In this document: positions 47,847-61,200 of the stretch, in pieces
Layout: the number at the start of each line of letters is the position of its first letter
Position numbering within the stretch: the first letter of the stretch is position 1
Assembly (NCBI GenBank): GCA_935421135.1
Contig: OW285188.1
Coordinates: 22,917,233 to 22,981,232, forward strand
Length of the DNA stretch: 64,000 nucleotides
Reading direction: 5' to 3'
From: Bugulina stolonifera
Lineage: Eukaryota; Bryozoa; Gymnolaemata; Cheilostomatida; Bugulidae
Translations under genes and position numbers: made by a program
Notes under the pieces: generated by a model
Seen by the model: the letters and a program-made list of their open reading frames with translations, nothing else
Database searches by the model: none
What the model was told of the DNA's origin: nothing

Positions 47847-49283
47847 TTCCACCTTCACTAGTATTAGTGTTAAGGTAAAGTAAGTGTCTGGACAAACACA
47901 TCTCTGTATTTATACTATATTAGGTTTCCATGGTAACACAGCTCGTTACCATGGTGACACAGTTCTAACAATAACAAAACTCTAATGTATTCTGTGTTAA
48001 TAATAACCTGTTGACATGGTAAAATATCAGGACGTCAGTCCACATGTTTTTCAAATATATTATTTTTAGCAGCGGAATACGTGATATTATGGAAAATTGT
48101 TTACATTTAAGTCATTCACAAATTATGGCGGTATCACTTATGATGGAGGTTTTAGTAAGTGTACAGTACATAATGTTTAGAATTTTGGTGCAATGTTATG
48201 CATTAGCACATATAATGTAGTGTTGCTATTGAGCAAAGGGTGAGCATGTATAATCTTGTCAACTTCTCATGCAACTAGATACAAGTTTCATGAGAAGTAA
48301 CTGCTGCTACTAGCTTTAGTTCAATATTTTAATAAATTCTCAAATTGTGCAGAATTTATGACCTACTGAAGAAAAAGTAAAATTACTGTAGATGACGTGA
48401 TACAAAGTTTTCTACTAGGTATTCACATAATAAATAACAACCATACATTGGATATAGGCTTATACATGTAAACTTTCTTTCTGTTTGATTTCAAATTCAA
48501 TAGGAAACGCTCACAGTCATTGGTCAAAGGAACTGCACTCATGTACTAGTAACCCGCTAATAAGGGAAAAGTACAGAACTGGAACAGTTTGTCCGGAAGT
48601 TGTTGCATTTGAGTCTAAATCTGGGTTATGCATACATATTGTACTAATGAGAGCAACAGTCAGTTTCTGGTCAAGCCAGTTAATCTTTAGATTATGGATA
48701 TAGAACAGTATACACGATAGTCATGATGGTCACAACAGCCACGATAGTCACGATAGTCACGGTAGTCACGGTAGCCACGGTAGCCACGGTAGCCACGGTA
48801 GCCACGGTAGCCACGGTAGCCACGATAGCCACGATAGCCACGATAGCCACGATAGCCACGATAGCCACGATAGCCACGATAGCCACGATAGTCACGATAG
48901 TCACGATAGTCACGATAGTCACGATAGTCATGCAGTCAGCACACAGATGAGAACAGCTTATTCGTTATAATACGGGTATAATTTGTATGTTATTATGTTG
49001 TATTCATCCATGAGCACAATTTCTGGCCCATTCAAGTAGCAGGCAGTTTGCATGTTCTTTTAACGCAGAAGTGTAACAAATGCCTTTAAGTATATGAAAT
49101 GAATGTATTTAGTTACACAACTGAATATAATATTCAGATTATATTATTATATCTTTTTATCTAAGATTTTTGATACGGCTTTATAGACTAGATTAATAAA
49201 AAGAAGTATTGCGAAACTCATAATGTAGTCATTCAGACATCCGGGTATCATGTAGCCATAGTACAGTGGTGGTAAATATGGAG
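47847..49283. other. Spacer between TEP copies A and B
   Basis: The copy A upstream region with no clear TATA box, then a 9-bp repeat at 48715-48935. From about 49015 the sequence repeats the copy A 3' flank (CCCATTCAAGTAGCAGGCAG also at about 32218), placing the duplication junction near 49000. No further gene seen. Confidence 0.6.
48715..48935. repeat. 9-bp repeat (GATAGCCAC / GGTAGCCAC)
   Basis: About 24 copies of a 9-bp unit with blocks of GATAGTCAC, GGTAGCCAC and GATAGCCAC variants. It is about 80 bp left of the TEP duplication junction. Open frames on both strands are repeat artefacts. Confidence 0.93.
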
Positions 49284-52200
49284 TTATCCCACTGTTGTAT
49301 TGAGATGACCAGTAGTGGTCAGATTTTGGTCAGCAGCTGAGGTCAGCTGTTGAGATGGTGTAGGAGTAGCTGTTGTTGTAGCATTCTGTGGTGTTGTTGT
49401 TGGAAGGTAACACTCTGGGATTATGTATTCCAACTCCTGCCTCAATTCTACAAAAAGTGTGAAACAGTAGATACATGTAAATACAATGTATATACATTAT
49501 ACATGTACATGTAGTATAACCAGTTATCTCAGCTCAACTGTGATAGTAGGTGACTGAACAATCATAATACTCAGTCTTTATCTGTTGTGATAATTTATAT
49601 TTCAGTACAGTCCATGGAGTTATCTCCCCTCTATGGTGCAGTCTGTGTCCACCATTGGCTTATATTATATAAATATACAAGTGCAACTCCTACATCCATC
49701 AAATACACCAAAGGCGTACCTGTTTTATAATAGTCGTAGGTAGTAACAACTGCAGGCTTAGCATCTTTCACATCAGTGTGTTGAGACACTTCCAAATTAA
49801 AGCATTTCTGTGCTGGTCCAAGCTGCAAAAGGAGTTTGGAATGTGGGCCATGATTAGAAATAGCAGCTTACTAGTCATCAGTGTAAAGCATATGAGAATT
49901 ATCATGTTGGAGTAAGAAGTAACATGTCTGCTTGCAGTTGTTCTTGGCTCTGCAACATGTGCATCGGAACAACCATGGAGGAACTGAGCCATGTCCAGCT
50001 CTCGGTTCCTGCATGTCTCACATTATCTCGAAGATGCTAACTCTTTCATAGTTTCATAATAATGTACAGGAAAATATTGTCTGTGAGAGTTTTAAGCAGG
50101 TATAACAGCTATCCATCTGCATATGCTGTTAATTTTGTATTAGAAAATGGTCTGACATTTAAAGAATTAGAGTATGATAAGTGTATGAATAATTACCGAA
50201 TCAAAGTACAGCTGAACAGTGCCGGTTTTCTCCACTTCAAATCTCCTTAGAGCGATATCTCTATCTTTCATCAGAGATTTCAGGTTGGACTGATCAACGG
50301 CCCAACCCGAGACCATCTTAACCTCAACTATGGCCATATTACTCACACCTCCTTCACCAGTGTACCTGGAAACATTGCATCAAGAATGTATTACGTCGCG
50401 CAATGTGTATATATGTGTATATAATGATGTGTATATACGTGTATATGTGTGCATAGTAGAGGTGGAACGAGACAGCATTTTTGCATTCGAGACGAGATTC
50501 GAGACACTACTTCCAAAAAATTCGAGACGAGACTGGGTTTTAGGATTCAAGGGAATTTTCCTAAAAAGTTTGCCAAATTTTATATATTTGCATGTTAGAA
50601 CTCCAATAGTTTCACTTGCTACTCTGTAAACTCTGTATTTTATCATTATGCATTTCAATAAAAGGTGAACAGGAGGCTGTGAAATATATTGCACATGTAT
50701 TCCATGCACATTACATTGCATGTACATACTACATGGGTACTAAAATAATTATAATGTAATTTGACAAATTAGTATGGAGTTATGTTTCCTTTAATGAAAT
50801 AAGCTCATGAGTAGACAACTTTTGGTAAGGACATGACATTGCATTATGGGAGTGGTGATTGACAGTCGTTAGTAATTCTGTATGACTTGCCGTGATTGAC
50901 TAGTAGACCAGAGTTAGCTGCAGTGCTATTACTAGGAAATTAGTGCTGGGAATGCACATGTACGTAGTATTACTAAATAATTTGAATAATAATTTTCTAT
51001 TTGATAGATTTATTGTTGATTAGCAATTAATTGTATTATAATTATTAATTTATTATAAATATTAAATAAAAATGATTAACTACTATTAGTTTCCCAGTCT
51101 CGAATACTAATTGCCATCTCGAGACGACTTTCGAGACAAGACAAGTCGATACGAGACTCGAGAAATCTCGAGTCTCGTTCCACCTCTAGTGCATAGGTGT
51201 GTATATACGTGTATATACGTGCATATACGTGCATATCTGCGTATATCCGCGTATATGCGCAGATATGTGCGTATATATGTGCGTATATGCGCGTAGGTGC
51301 GCAGATATGTGCGTATATGCCCATATTTGCGCGGATATACGCCTACATAAGCGGATATACGTGGATATACGCGTATAAGTGTGTATATACGTGTATAGGT
51401 GTGTATATACGTGTATATACGTGCATATACGTGTATATACGTGCATATACGTGTATATACGTGTATATGCGCATATATACACGTACATACACGTCAGGGC
51501 TCTCAAGTTGCTCAGTCAAAAAATCCGAGCAGATGCACAATGTACTGCAGTGTAGCAGTATTGCTCTATTAGCAATTGGTCAGAGATATAAATAAAGCTG
51601 TTGGTCACCTACATGTACATATCTATCGCTCTACAGAGTTAGCCTAAGTAATTTCTCACAGCCTAATAATCCTAGTACATACATGTAATTCAGTCCTTGC
51701 CCTTGGAAAGTAATAAAATTAGTAGCTTTTTCCCAAGAATTACTAAGTAACTCACAAGCTATGAGATAAACTGAAGATTAATTTGGAGATTGTAAAGCAT
51801 TTCAATTCAAAATATAGCTAATGTGAGAAAATCTCCCAAAATCCGAGCAGGTCATCAATAATTGAAAACCTCCCGAGCTCTCCGAGCAAGCATTGAAAAT
51901 CCCAATTCCTGGGGGAAAATCCGAGAACTTGAGAGCCCTATACACGTGTATATCTGTGTATATCTGTGCATTGCTGAACTCTTTCTCAATTTCTGTACTT
52001 ACTTTGTGCAAATTCGCAGTCGGTGTTCCTTGCAGATATTAGTTGATCTCTCTTCGCCAAACACAGTGGCACTGGTATGGAATGCTTGCCTTTCCGAGTC
52101 TGGTTTGTTAATGTTATATCGTACATTAGCCTAAAACATAGAAGTATGTGAACAAATATAAATATAAGAGCACAGGATAGACATGAAGCTCCGAATTGAT

Positions 52201-55200
52201 ATCACATGCCAGCCTTCACTCACATCTGATGTGTTTTTGATGCACAGTACACATAGCTGAAGGCAAGTTACTCATTAATGCTATTAGATGTGACTGTTCA
52301 ACTTTTCTATCCCAAACTACAAGTAAAAAGAAGTAATAAAGGTCTGAACCTGTTAACATACCTGCATGAGGAAGCATCCCTTGCCTGTAGCAGTCAATGA
52401 GAGGTCAGTGACTCTGGGTATCTTCTCTGTGTACTGTACAAAACTGTTCACATTGTTCAGCTCAAACGTAGCCACCTCAGTTCTGGAGGAAAATTCTGAC
52501 ATGACTATTGAAGCCTGGAGTCTGTCACTGTAGATGAGAGTGGCATACCGTGCTAGAGCCTGTAGACCAATCACAGTGTCTTGTGTAGAACCAAACCCTC
52601 CCCATGAGTTCCTCTGAGTAGACAACCATCTTACTATTGGAAGGCCCTTCCCTACTTTGTCATCCAGATTTCTCACCATGTTTAGAGTTGCAAGCAAGGC
52701 ATAGGCTGTGGTTTCAATATCTGCAGATCTTGGTCTATAGTACCACCAGTGTATTACTGGTGGTATTGGTTCATTCTCATTGGCTCTCCACATGGTCAGT
52801 GGCCCATTTACTGTAAAAATAAGTTCAAGTCAAGCAAGAGATGGACTACGTTTACAATCACCAACCAATTACATGCTATTGGCTATCTAATATTTTCCTA
52901 ACTAATATAATCAAAACGGGAAAGCTATTTTCAAAATCTATATATATTGCATACTGTAGAGAATTGCTGCCCATTAGAATAAGAAACTAACCTTTGGCCA
53001 TGCTCATAAGTTTGTCATAGACGTTCACAGCTCCAACACTAGATGGATCATACAGAGAGTAGGCATATGCTACTATAGAGGTTGTGTAGGCATCGGTATA
53101 GGTTTGTGAATTTATGCATCTAAATGCATTCGTTATAGATACTTCAGTTGGTTCAACTCCAGACTCTATCATTGAGATAACTACAAATGCTGTTATTGCT
53201 GCCTTGTTAGTATTATTCCTTGACTGACCAAACCCTCCTTGCATGTACTTATTATGTACTGCACCAATCTGTAACAGAATTAAAGTTCAGTTAACTTACT
53301 GTATGTGCTATTTATAGGGACAGAGTTTGATATAAAATGGGTAAAATCAAAACAAAACCACATGAAGGTGGACCTATTGGAGCAGTGAAAGAATCATTAG
53401 AAGACAAACCTGTGGGAAGCAACCATCTCTATCTTGATTGTTGATGAAGAATGAAATACTTTTAGACATGATTGACTTGTCAATGTAGATATAAGGCTGA
53501 GCTAGACCGAAACATTTGACTACGAAAGCTGTCAGCCACATGCTGCCTGGTTTGTTCCTCTCCAGCGGTCCAAAGGAACTGTAGGACTGATCTCGATGCG
53601 CGTGTGTCAGTTCTCTTTGATATCCTGGTGATATACAAATAATGTTTTTATCACGTACATGGAGTTATCTTCACTACAGGTAACTACATGTATAATATAT
53701 CTACATTGTACACATTACGTTTGGGTTACATAGCAAATTCTATGGGAAAGTCTGTGAGCTGGTTCACAGATTTCACTCTGTTGTGTAGATTGAAACTAAA
53801 TGAAAAAGATAACATGAAGCATTATGCCGTGGAAGTTGCAGCTCAACTGGCTAACTAATAATAATAACAATAACCAATAGTAAGCAGTAACCACCAAGGA
53901 ATGCAGACAATATATTATTATTTAATTTAAAAAGTATTTATCATCTCCCACTGCATAAAACAATTACCTGATTTTAAATATCTTATAGCCTTAGCTCTCA
54001 GCTCAGGGCTGTCTTTGTTTCTTGCTTCAAGATATTGAAGTATGAATATATTTGGAGCAAATGAGATCATAATTTGTTCAGCACATCCGTAGGGCATTCT
54101 TAGCAGACTGTCAATATTAGAGAGAGCTGGTCCCAACACATCACCAACCACCTTGACAAAGGCTCTCTCAGACCCCACCACTAGATCTGCACCTCCTGGC
54201 ATGGGTAGAGTGTAGTTCTCTGTGTATGTAGAGTTGTATTCTCCTGTCACTGGTAATGCATGAATAAACTTGGTATATAACACATGATAGATCATTCTAT
54301 GCATAGACTATAATTGATCGTAATAAGAAGTTACCCTCTCCTTAAATTCAGAGAGGGTAACTCCAATACAATAAACATGAGTTCTGCTTTACAATCATTA
54401 TACAGGTTAATAATATTATTTATCTTATTCTTACATTAAAATATAAACATATCTGAAGCTACATGTACATTTGTAATTAAAGTTATTTATTCATAAATAG
54501 GCTAGAATAAATGATGTCCTGTAGTATTTGTATAGGTTGTTTGCTCACCAGTATCAGGTCTAGTCATGCAGACAAAGTCACTGACTGTATACTCTCTGGG
54601 TGTTCCCTCAGGTTCAACTATCAGAGGTCTGATGACTGTGTCACTCATTCCTACTCTAGTTGACATCTCAGCACCAGAACATACTGATGGGTGGTTGATC
54701 ACCTCAGCCTGTGTAAACACACAGTGTCATGTAATAATATGGTTAACACACAGCATCATGTAATAATATGTGGAATTTATCTACTGTATGTGCTGATAGT
54801 AGAGGAAGGAACTAAGTGCATACCCACAGTGATGGACACGTTAACATCTCCAATCTCTTTCATAGTAATAGTAAACTTTCTAGTAGCTGTATCTTGTCCA
54901 CATACACATGACACTCCTGATGATTTACCTTCAATATCATACTCTGTTGATGGGTTTAGGCTTATGGACACCTGCAAGCAATGCCAAAATGTGACACATG
55001 TGGTATCAAACTATACACTAGTTACTCTTGATCAACACCTTCAGATCTACACATACACAATACTATACATGTAATACTTACAGCCATACACTTGGAGAGA
55101 TAGTTTGACACAGTAACAGCTACCGGTACTTTTTCAGCTCTGATTACTGAATAAGGTAGATTCATGGAGACAAAGAACGGTTGGAAAGCAATGAGAGACG

Positions 55201-58200
55201 CTGGTTTAGATATTCCAATTCCATCGATATCATTCATACATACAGCATTACCAACCCACTCAGTTATAGTATCTGGTACTGTAGATGGTACTGTCACATG
55301 TCCAGATGATCTACAACATCATGTGTATCCTTTTCACAAGTTACAAATACAACATAACCATCACACAAATCTCAAGTGTTTACAATGAAAAATTTGAGTT
55401 TGCTGTAAAATTTAAAATGGTTCGATATACTCACTCAGTGTCAACCAGGTCCCAAAGCCATGTCTCTGGGAAATACGTTCTTAAAGTGTTTATATCTACA
55501 GCTTGGTCTTCTTGCTGTCCAGGTGCGCCATCTCTACCTGGTGACCCTAACGCACCATCTTGTCCATCAAACCCAGGTGCACCGTCAAATCCAGGTGCAC
55601 CATCCTGTCCACGATCACCTGGCGCTCCATCTCTTCCAGGAGAACCTGGTGATCCATCTCTTCCAGGAGGACCTGGTTCACCTCGTTGCCCTGGTTCGCC
55701 TCTTTGACCTGGTGCCCCATCTCCCCCAGAAGCACCTGGTGCCCCATCTCTCCCAGGAGCACCTGGTTTGCCTGGTTCACATTTCCTCCCATGCGAAGAA
55801 TATCTAGTTGGCGTCCCGCCGCAATCTGAAAAAATAACACATTTTAATTTGAATCTCTTCCAAAAATTACTAATTACTACCTACTCGCTTGAAATCACAA
55901 CATTACGTTTTAGTTCTAAAACTATAAAATAGTCAAACTGTAGTCACACACCTAATTATCCAATACCTTTTCTCATCTTATTCGCATCCCTTTCTACATT
56001 ACAGTACAACTATTAGGTAATATGATCATAATAATAGTATACATGTACATGTACATGTACAAATACACGTAACTAGAACTTACATCTCAGGTTAGCATAC
56101 AGCTTACAGGGGCGTGTCTTCACTCTAAGGTTACTCATAGGAACTAGACCCGCATTAATAAACTCCATAACAGAATCATCTGCCCCCTCCACTTCCCAGG
56201 TGAAATAGTGTGTGTCTGTGGTAATAGAGATCAACAAACACTGCCACTATCGTAATGGTAGGAGTTATCAGCTCAGGTCATTGGCAGTTCGAGAATTAAA
56301 GTCATGTAAATAATATACACACTACTGCATGCCACAATTTCAAGGTTCACTTAACTTGGACAGCTGTGTGTACATGTACAGTGTAAGTTTTTAGTGCTTA
56401 TTTGAGTGAATCTCTGCCTGTAGTTGTAATAATGTACAAGGTCATCATTTTCCTATATGATCTGATATGTGATATATGATATCATATATGGCATTACATG
56501 TATCTTGTGATACAATAATATATGACATGATATGACGTGATATATGATACAATATATGACATGATATACGATACGATACGATATATGACACCATATGTGA
56601 CCTATGATATAATATATGACATAATATGTAACTACAAATTGTCCTTGGACACCTTACCATTGGTTGGAGTCAGTCCACAGTAATATTCTCCAGTCAAAGA
56701 TATGGGACTCCTACAACAAAAAGGTTGGTAAATAATAATATGACGAGTGCCTTTTTAAAATCCAGTCTCTTTTGTGTAGTACGAATACATTACAGAAAGT
56801 GATACGCAGCGCATTGTTATGAATGCTAGGGCTAAAGGTAGACTTCTTACCCTGTCCATCTGTCCAAACCAATATTCCGTATCCTTTTAAGGGCTGAAGA
56901 TAGACTAAGCTGGTTGTTTCCACCCTCCAAGAACACACTCTTATCTACTATACCATAACTACATAGAGATTCTGGGCTGGCTTTAAACTGGATGTCTATC
57001 GGTTCTCCTGGTCTAGCTTCACTTTTACTGAATGTCATCTCAGCCTATGAAATGCAGCAGCAGGTAATATAACACGCATGAAGTTATAGAATATTATACT
57101 CTCTGACACTGAGGGTGGTTATAACATAACATATAATGTTGGACTAGGTATAGCGGCAGGAGCCAGGAAGTAAATGTAACATAAAGTGCAATACCAGTTT
57201 ATGTCATGTTAACTGAAGCTAGTGGTGGTATAATACCACCACTAGCTTCAGTTAAACATGACATAAAAGTTAGGACAGTAGGATGTATTACAGCAGTCAA
57301 CAGATTCACAAAGTTACAGAGCTCATCAATGAACACATTTCCTACTATAAATAAAACTCAGCCTGCTATGTTGAGATCTGTTATCGGTGTAGAGCTTTTG
57401 TAACATAATATACCAGTGACATGTGAAGTAGGCATTATTACATTACTACTAGTATTACCCTGTCTAGGTTACAGCGTGTGAGGAGTTGTCCTTCCCACTA
57501 ATGATAAGTGAAAGAGAATCAATGTATAATATACTTAGTGTAGCGTCCATATATTATAAATTATTTCATTATCATCATCACCATATATTAAGACATAATA
57601 CATACTCCATTGCAGTGATAGTACCTGATTACTGGTACACGGTTCAACGTCAATCCCCATTTCATCGGCAATGACCTCTCCATCTGGTCTGATGTAGTAA
57701 ACTACAAGCTTTGGCTTATCAGACATCTCTGGGATGATTGTCATATTTAGTCTCAGTATTTGCTGAAGTGGAGCCACTGGTAGCATCCCAGTTGTAGTTG
57801 CAGGTCCTTCTGTGGTAGTACTGTTACCTAGCACAGTGCTACTTTTACCTATCTCACTACCACCTAAACATTATTATTAATTATTATCGTACTGGTTTTA
57901 GACTGTGTACAGGAATAACTACTTGTATGATTCTAACATAACAAATCCCTTTTCCAATTCACATGCTTGCCATGTAGAATTGTTACAACTTTGCACTAGC
58001 ATGAGTTTCACATGTTCCAAAAGAATTGGTGAACTAACTGCGGTAAATCTTTAGAGACCTTTGGAATCCAGGCTAGGTATGGGCATAAGAACTATAGTTA
58101 CAGCACGATATGAATGTACCAAATATAATTATATTGATTGCATAAACGATTATTCTGTAGAATCTACATGATAAATATTGGATTAACTTGCCTATCTCTT

Positions 58201-61200
58201 CTAGGTTGGATACTAGACAGCTGTAATAGCAAGACCAGCCATCGTCAACCACTTGGTTGGTGCCGTAGTTGGGTTCTAGACTAACAGGTATAGATCCACT
58301 GTCTACTATATCCGTCAGTCCAATAACCTGTTATATGCCAATGCATGTAGTGTAAGTAATGCAGTGTAATGTACTATAAATGTTACATACATGTACATGT
58401 ATATACATACCACTGTGTTCTGTTCAGTTTACATGTACATATCACAATTTGTACTTGTAGCTCAGTAGCATTAAAGTGCCCACTATTACACAGTATTCAA
58501 ATATATCAATCTATATGCAATAATAACTCCATATTAGTCTGTCTACCTGATAATACAGACTGGTATCCAATGATATATTAGATACATAATGGATATCAAA
58601 TGTAGCCTGGGCTCCACAGGTAGCCTTTCCTTTCCGTGGAGCAATCTGTATGAAGGAGCCAGTCGGAGAATACCTCTGGCTGGGTGACAAAGAGGCACTC
58701 GATATGTAACCATCAAATGAACTGCGTCTGGTGCTGCGGGTAGAGGCTGATGCCTACAATATATACCACCAGGAGCACCCATAACGTGTGAATACATCTA
58801 ATTTTGAATAGTTTATAATAACAGGAGTTACCTTGTAGCTACTAGTTGCCTGTATCATAGTGCAATGCATAGGCTACACGGCAAAGATGCAGTCGAACTT
58901 ACCAACTATTCCGCTAAAACAGGTTACAGGTTTTACCTGAATACGGAAATAGGAGGATCCTTGATTGTCTTCTGGAGGTCGTACGCTGAAACTAGCCTCT
59001 CCATTAACATCAGTGGTCAAGGTTTTACCAATGTGTCTGTTGATGGTAATATCAACTACTACAGAAGGTACAGGAGTTCCATCTAGTGTCTTAGCGGTCA
59101 GCTACAGAGATTATAGGACTGTGTGAGTTATAGAATAGCTGCATAAAAGGTATGCTATGGTGGTTTACCCTACAGTACCTACCAATGAGGCAATGACTAC
59201 GGAGTACAGAGGGTTTAGTTCAGAAGGATTTTCTTTAGGTACATGTATATAGTACCTGTGTTATATAAAATTGCCAGCGCCTGACTTCTATGATAGAATA
59301 AAAATATAGCTGAATAGTAACCTGGTATTATAAATACATACAATATACAATATACAATATACATGATAGGCCTATCATGTGCAACTCAGCTTCTTGATAT
59401 GCACATAGGTGTGTATGTCTAGTGTTTACCTTTGCATAGTACGGAATACCAAGCTTGAATTTATCAGCACCTTCTAAGTTCAGTTGAATATCTCTTCTTT
59501 GGAATGAAAGAGTCTTTTTACTAGCATCTGTATACACCCCTGTAAATGAATAATACAATGCTCACTAGCATCTGTATACACCCCTGTAAGTGAACAACAC
59601 CATGTTTACTAGCATCTGTATACACCCCTGTAAGTGAATAATACAATATTATTTACTAGCAGCTGTATACACCCCTGCAAAGGGACATCACAATGTTCAC
59701 TAGAAAGTTTTACTTGTGCACATCCCTGTATTTTCCTAACATAGTGTCCCCAATTTGAAACTTACATGTATATCTAAGGCAATCAGGGTAGTATAACTGG
59801 CGTACAAGAAGAACTAACTGTACTGAATAGTCCTTACCTGTACCCTTCTCTTTAACTCTACCAGATATCTCAACACTGAGACCATAACGGAAGTCAGTGT
59901 ATCTTGTATACCCCACATCTGACCCACTTACATTTACCATGTAACAACCATCCTCCAGCTGTAAAAATGAAACATTATACATGTAGTTAGTAAAATATGG
60001 TATATCATGTGCTGCCTCTGCCGAGCAACTCCAGGAACTACTAGACTGCTTCGCTTGCTTGGCCTTTCAATCAGTTTAAAGAAGAGACTCAGCATCTCAC
60101 AAACAACTGATATCCGCCACTTCACTATATCAATGACACAACTCTAGCACTGGCTTTCGATGCTTCAAAGTACTACGAATTGTCTGTCCCTGCAAAGATA
60201 ATGTTAACAGTTTTACATAATCTTGGTTCTACCATCACCAAGAATGCTACGGTAGACCGAGAAATTTAAACCATGCATCAACAACCTTTGGTCGCCTGAC
60301 CAAACAAGTCTGGAAAAATCAACACTTAAACATCCTCCACAAAGTACGAGTGTATGAGGCTTGCGTTCTTCGTACACTTTTCTATGGTGCTGAGAGCTGG
60401 TTAACATATCGTCAGCAGGAGTCCAATCGAAGCGCTATCCATACTTTTATTCTACGCTTCATCATTGGTAAAACATGGGAGGACAAAATGACTAATGAAG
60501 ATTTTTTAAAGTCACTGGCTCCGGGCTTTTGTCATCCAGGCTAAAGATTTTCCGTCTACGCTGAGCTAGACATGTGAATAGAATCCTTCAACACAGAATC
60601 CCCCGAGTACTTATACATGGAGTACTAGAGGGGGAGACCCTACAAACTGGAAGACCTCGATTATGGTTTAAAGATGTCATCAAGACTTTGATATTGCACC
60701 GATATGCTGGACTACCCTTTCCAGAGATCGGCCCAACTGGAGGTCCAACTCCATGCTGGTTGTTGCCATGACACCAATTGTGACCTGAAAACGCTGGAAG
60801 AGAATAGCCTAAGGCGTCACTGATAAAATTGAAGAGCCCAAGCATTGTCACCTGTGACAGACGCATGCCAACACTTATTTACAGATTATATAAAACAGAA
60901 GGAAGTACAAAGATAAAATAATAAAATAAATATTTATGATGGATACTCTCATGTATATTGTACAAAATGTTACCATGAAATGATTAGAAAATACACTTTT
61001 GAGTGCCAAGGTATAGTAGATGTATAGTGTTTAGTTTATGCTCCATAAACATACCGTGTTTTCTACCAAGATGCAATTCACATTACCACCATTGCGTTCC
61101 TTTCTGTTACGGCGATAGTAGTAATAATACTCTTGTGACTTCTTGAGGCAGACAGAAGATTCCAGAGTACCTCGAACTGGCTGTCCATATGTGTACCTAG

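Larger units (their letters stand above)
50398..51975. repeat. GTGTATATAC repeat with nested hAT elements (copy B intron)
   Basis: Blocks at 50405-50456, 51197-51494 and 51948-51972 consist of alternating GTGTATATAC / GTGCATATAC / GCGTATATGC units. Two hAT-type elements split the array. Copy A has only a short unrelated intron here (33780-33883). Confidence 0.85.

Noticed and set aside
48692..48950. Opposed Ile/Val/Ala/Thr repeat frames
   Set aside because: Direct translation of the 9-bp tandem repeat.
51076..51595. Tyr/Ile/Ala/Arg repeat frames on both strands
   Set aside because: Arise from the GTGTATATAC-type repeat in a TEP copy B intron.
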